From positions 1-6,841 of the forward strand of contig JAHDBX010000091.1 of the NCBI GenBank assembly GCA_020630145.1: a stretch of DNA of 6,841 nucleotides. Reading direction: 5' to 3'. A program made the translations under genes and the position numbers. The notes under the pieces are model-generated. The model was not told the DNA's origin, did not search any database, and saw nothing but the letters and a program-made list of their open reading frames with translations. This DNA comes from Gammaproteobacteria bacterium (GTDB lineage Bacteria > Pseudomonadota > Gammaproteobacteria > HTCC5015). Shown here piece by piece: positions 5,940-6,841 of this stretch (its first letter is position 1; the number at the start of each line of letters is the position of its first letter).

Positions 5940-6163
5940 AATAAACTCCAAATTTTTCCATTTAACTGTCATGAACTTAACGACTTAGATGTTTTTAGCT
6001 TTAAGGGAATACTAGCTGCCAAGGTTTATTTCCTGCTTGTACAGCTATATTTATGGATTAAATAATTAAGATCAGTCTGCCAAAAAAACAGCGTCACAAA
6101 TATGCTTATGTAAATTACTTGTTATTTACTAATCAAATATAAGTAATGGTCGTTATTAGAAGT
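5940..6163. promoter_or_regulatory. Divergent intergenic region, presumed promoters of pilus operon and exported-protein gene
   Basis: About 220 bp without a supported gene between the prepilin (leftward) and the Rap1a-like gene (rightward). Both genes are first in their direction, so both promoters should lie here. It is AT-rich. On the minus strand TTGGCA (near 6076-6081) is followed by AT-rich sequence in the -10 range, but no element is close enough to consensus to name. A weak AGCTG/CAGCT inverted pair (6014-6018 and 6042-6046) is too short to assign. No convincing sigma-54 site was found. Confidence 0.35.
5946..5949 (-). promoter_or_regulatory. Ribosome binding site deciding the prepilin start
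   Basis: On the coding strand GGAG lies 6 nt before ATG 5939. It favours this start over the ATG at 5972 and gives a normal short prepilin leader of 11 residues. Confidence 0.75.
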
Positions 6164-6529
6164 ATGAAAATACTCTTGAGCATGATAGTTTTACTATTTC
6201 TTTTGCCCTTAGATACACAAGCAAAAGATTTGAAAGATGAATACGCTGTATTTGGCGTAGGCGGAAAAACCTGCAAAAGCTTTAGTCGTGCTATCGAATT
6301 AGGCGGCAGGCCCTACAAAGAATATGAATCTTGGTTATTTGGCTACTTTTCAGCGTATAACCAATACACCCCTAATACTTATAATATATTAGGCGCACGC
6401 CGCATGGATCAAATCATTACTTGGCTAGAAACACAATGCAAACAGTATCCAAATCAGTTCTTTGTAACCGCTGCCGCTATACTATTAAGAAATATGTATG
6501 AAACAAGAAGAAATTTTTCGCCTAAATGA
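6164..6529 (+). CDS. Small exported two-cysteine protein, Rap1a/Tai-like
   Basis: A 121-residue protein with a clear signal peptide (MKILLS then a hydrophobic core, probable cleavage after TQA at residue 20). The mature part has GxGGKTC (Cys37), then W-x-x-GY-x-S-x-x-N (W57 to N66), a conserved-looking N-x-L-G segment, ITWLETQC (Cys92) and a P-x-x-x-F-x-x-A-A helix. This spacing of a first Cys, WxxGY, D-x-x-x-x-WLE-x-x-C and x-P-x-x-F resembles the Rap1a/Tai family, whose Serratia members are periplasmic immunity proteins to type VI effectors; many relatives in other bacteria have no known role. The two Cys probably form a disulfide. No toxin gene is adjacent, so immunity is not implied. An upstream in-frame ATG at 6146 would add six residues; neither start has a strong ribosome binding site. 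The gene is transcribed away from the pilus operon. Confidence 0.68.
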   Translation: MKILLSMIVLLFLLPLDTQAKDLKDEYAVFGVGGKTCKSFSRAIELGGRPYKEYESWLFGYFSAYNQYTPNTYNILGARRMDQIITWLETQCKQYPNQFFVTAAAILLRNMYETRRNFSPK

Positions 6530-6627
6530 AAGTGAAAACGTTCCCCTTAACTTAAATTAACAGATTATATTTACTACTAGGGTAAGTTTTTGTTAAGCTG
6601 CAAATGCATATTAAAAAAGCCTAAACA
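6530..6627. other. Intergenic gap between the exported protein and the transporter
   Basis: 98 bp, AT-rich. CTTAAC (6546-6551) and GTTAAG (6592-6597) are inverted, but the 40-nt loop and lack of a following T run do not make a terminator. A TTGTTA (6590-6595) and TATTAA (6609-6614) pair is spaced only 13 nt, too close for a standard promoter. Nothing else is seen. Confidence 0.3.
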
Positions 6628-6841
6628 ATGACACCACAACAAATAACACTGATTATTTTATTGCTTGCCGCTTTTGCACTATTTATCAATGGTAAGCTTC
6701 CACCTGACCTTGTTGCTATGTTAACGCTAATGGCTGGTGTGTTATTTAATGTCATTTCGCCGAATGATGCATTCCTAGGCTTTGCTAACCCCGCCGTCAT
6801 TACTGTCGCTGCAATACTAGTATTAACAAAAGCCTTACAAG
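6628..6841 (+). CDS. SLC13/DASS-type membrane transporter, N-terminal fragment
   Basis: The first 71 codons of a membrane protein running off the right edge. It opens MTPQQITLIILLLAAFALF (first membrane helix), then NGKLPPDLVAMLTLMAGVLF (second helix), then the segment ISPNDAFLGFANPAVITVAA, leading into a third hydrophobic stretch. The D-A-F-x-GF-x-N-P-A-V-I-T-V-A-A pattern is characteristic of the SLC13/DASS and related ArsB/NhaD ion transporter superfamily, and many such bacterial proteins continue with cytoplasmic TrkA-C domains. Substrates in the family include sulfate, dicarboxylates and phosphate; which one applies cannot be told from this part. The ATG at 6628 lacks a strong ribosome binding site but gives the expected N-terminus. 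It follows the exported-protein gene by 98 nt on the same strand, with no evident functional link. Confidence 0.85.
   Translation, partial: MTPQQITLIILLLAAFALFINGKLPPDLVAMLTLMAGVLFNVISPNDAFLGFANPAVITVAAILVLTKALQ

Noticed and set aside
5940..5972. Upstream ATG at 5972 as prepilin start
   Set aside because: It would add 11 residues to the leader, while GGAG sits at ideal distance before ATG 5939.
6060..6085. Possible sigma-54 promoter (minus-strand TTGGCAGACTGAT)
   Set aside because: It has a TGGCA-like half, but the expected TTGC-type element at the right distance is missing.
6546..6597. Inverted CTTAAC/GTTAAG as terminator
   Set aside because: Arms of 6 bp with a 40-nt loop and no following T run do not support a rho-independent terminator.

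Overview
The window is AT-rich DNA, most likely from a gammaproteobacterium; the evidence is an MSHA/type II secretion-like gene set, Shine-Dalgarno-led overlapping genes and a Rap1a/Tai-like exported protein. Both ends cut through genes, so it may be a complete short contig. I cannot name the genus.

Positions about 5939 down to 1 hold one tightly packed minus-strand operon for a type IV pilus-like or type II secretion-like envelope machine. In transcription order it encodes: a type IV prepilin (5939-5328); a short inner-membrane coiled-coil protein of PilO/GspM/MshJ type (5313-4858); a GspL-like protein joining a PilM-like cytoplasmic domain, a membrane helix and a PilN-like periplasmic domain (4858-3566); a PilP/GspC/MshK-like inner-membrane protein (3564-3061); a lipoprotein secretin of MshL/PilQ type (3089-1512); an MshN/GspB-like TPR protein (1515-625); an unrecognised single-pass membrane protein (632-141); and the first ~40 codons of an ExeA/MshM-like AAA ATPase (126-1), which meet an in-frame TAG at the window edge. 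Neighbouring genes mostly overlap or abut (TAGTG, ATGA, 8-nt and 29-nt overlaps), which points to translational coupling.

The inferred architecture is: the secretin as outer-membrane gate, the GspC/PilP-like protein linking it to the inner-membrane PilO-like and GspL-like alignment complex, the prepilin as filament subunit, and the MshN/GspB-like plus ExeA-like pair as probable secretin-assembly or peptidoglycan-handling factors. Extension ATPase, platform protein and prepilin peptidase are not in the window and must lie elsewhere, perhaps beyond position 1. The set is closest to MSHA loci but has a GspL-type fusion, a single adjacent prepilin and different gene order, so it may be an under-described MSHA-related system.

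A ~200-bp divergent intergenic region follows (5940-6163). To its right, on the plus strand, are a small exported two-cysteine protein resembling the Rap1a/Tai family (6164-6529) and the first 71 codons of an SLC13/DASS-type membrane transporter (from 6628), neither obviously connected to the pilus operon. No tRNA, rRNA, CRISPR array or insertion sequence was seen.
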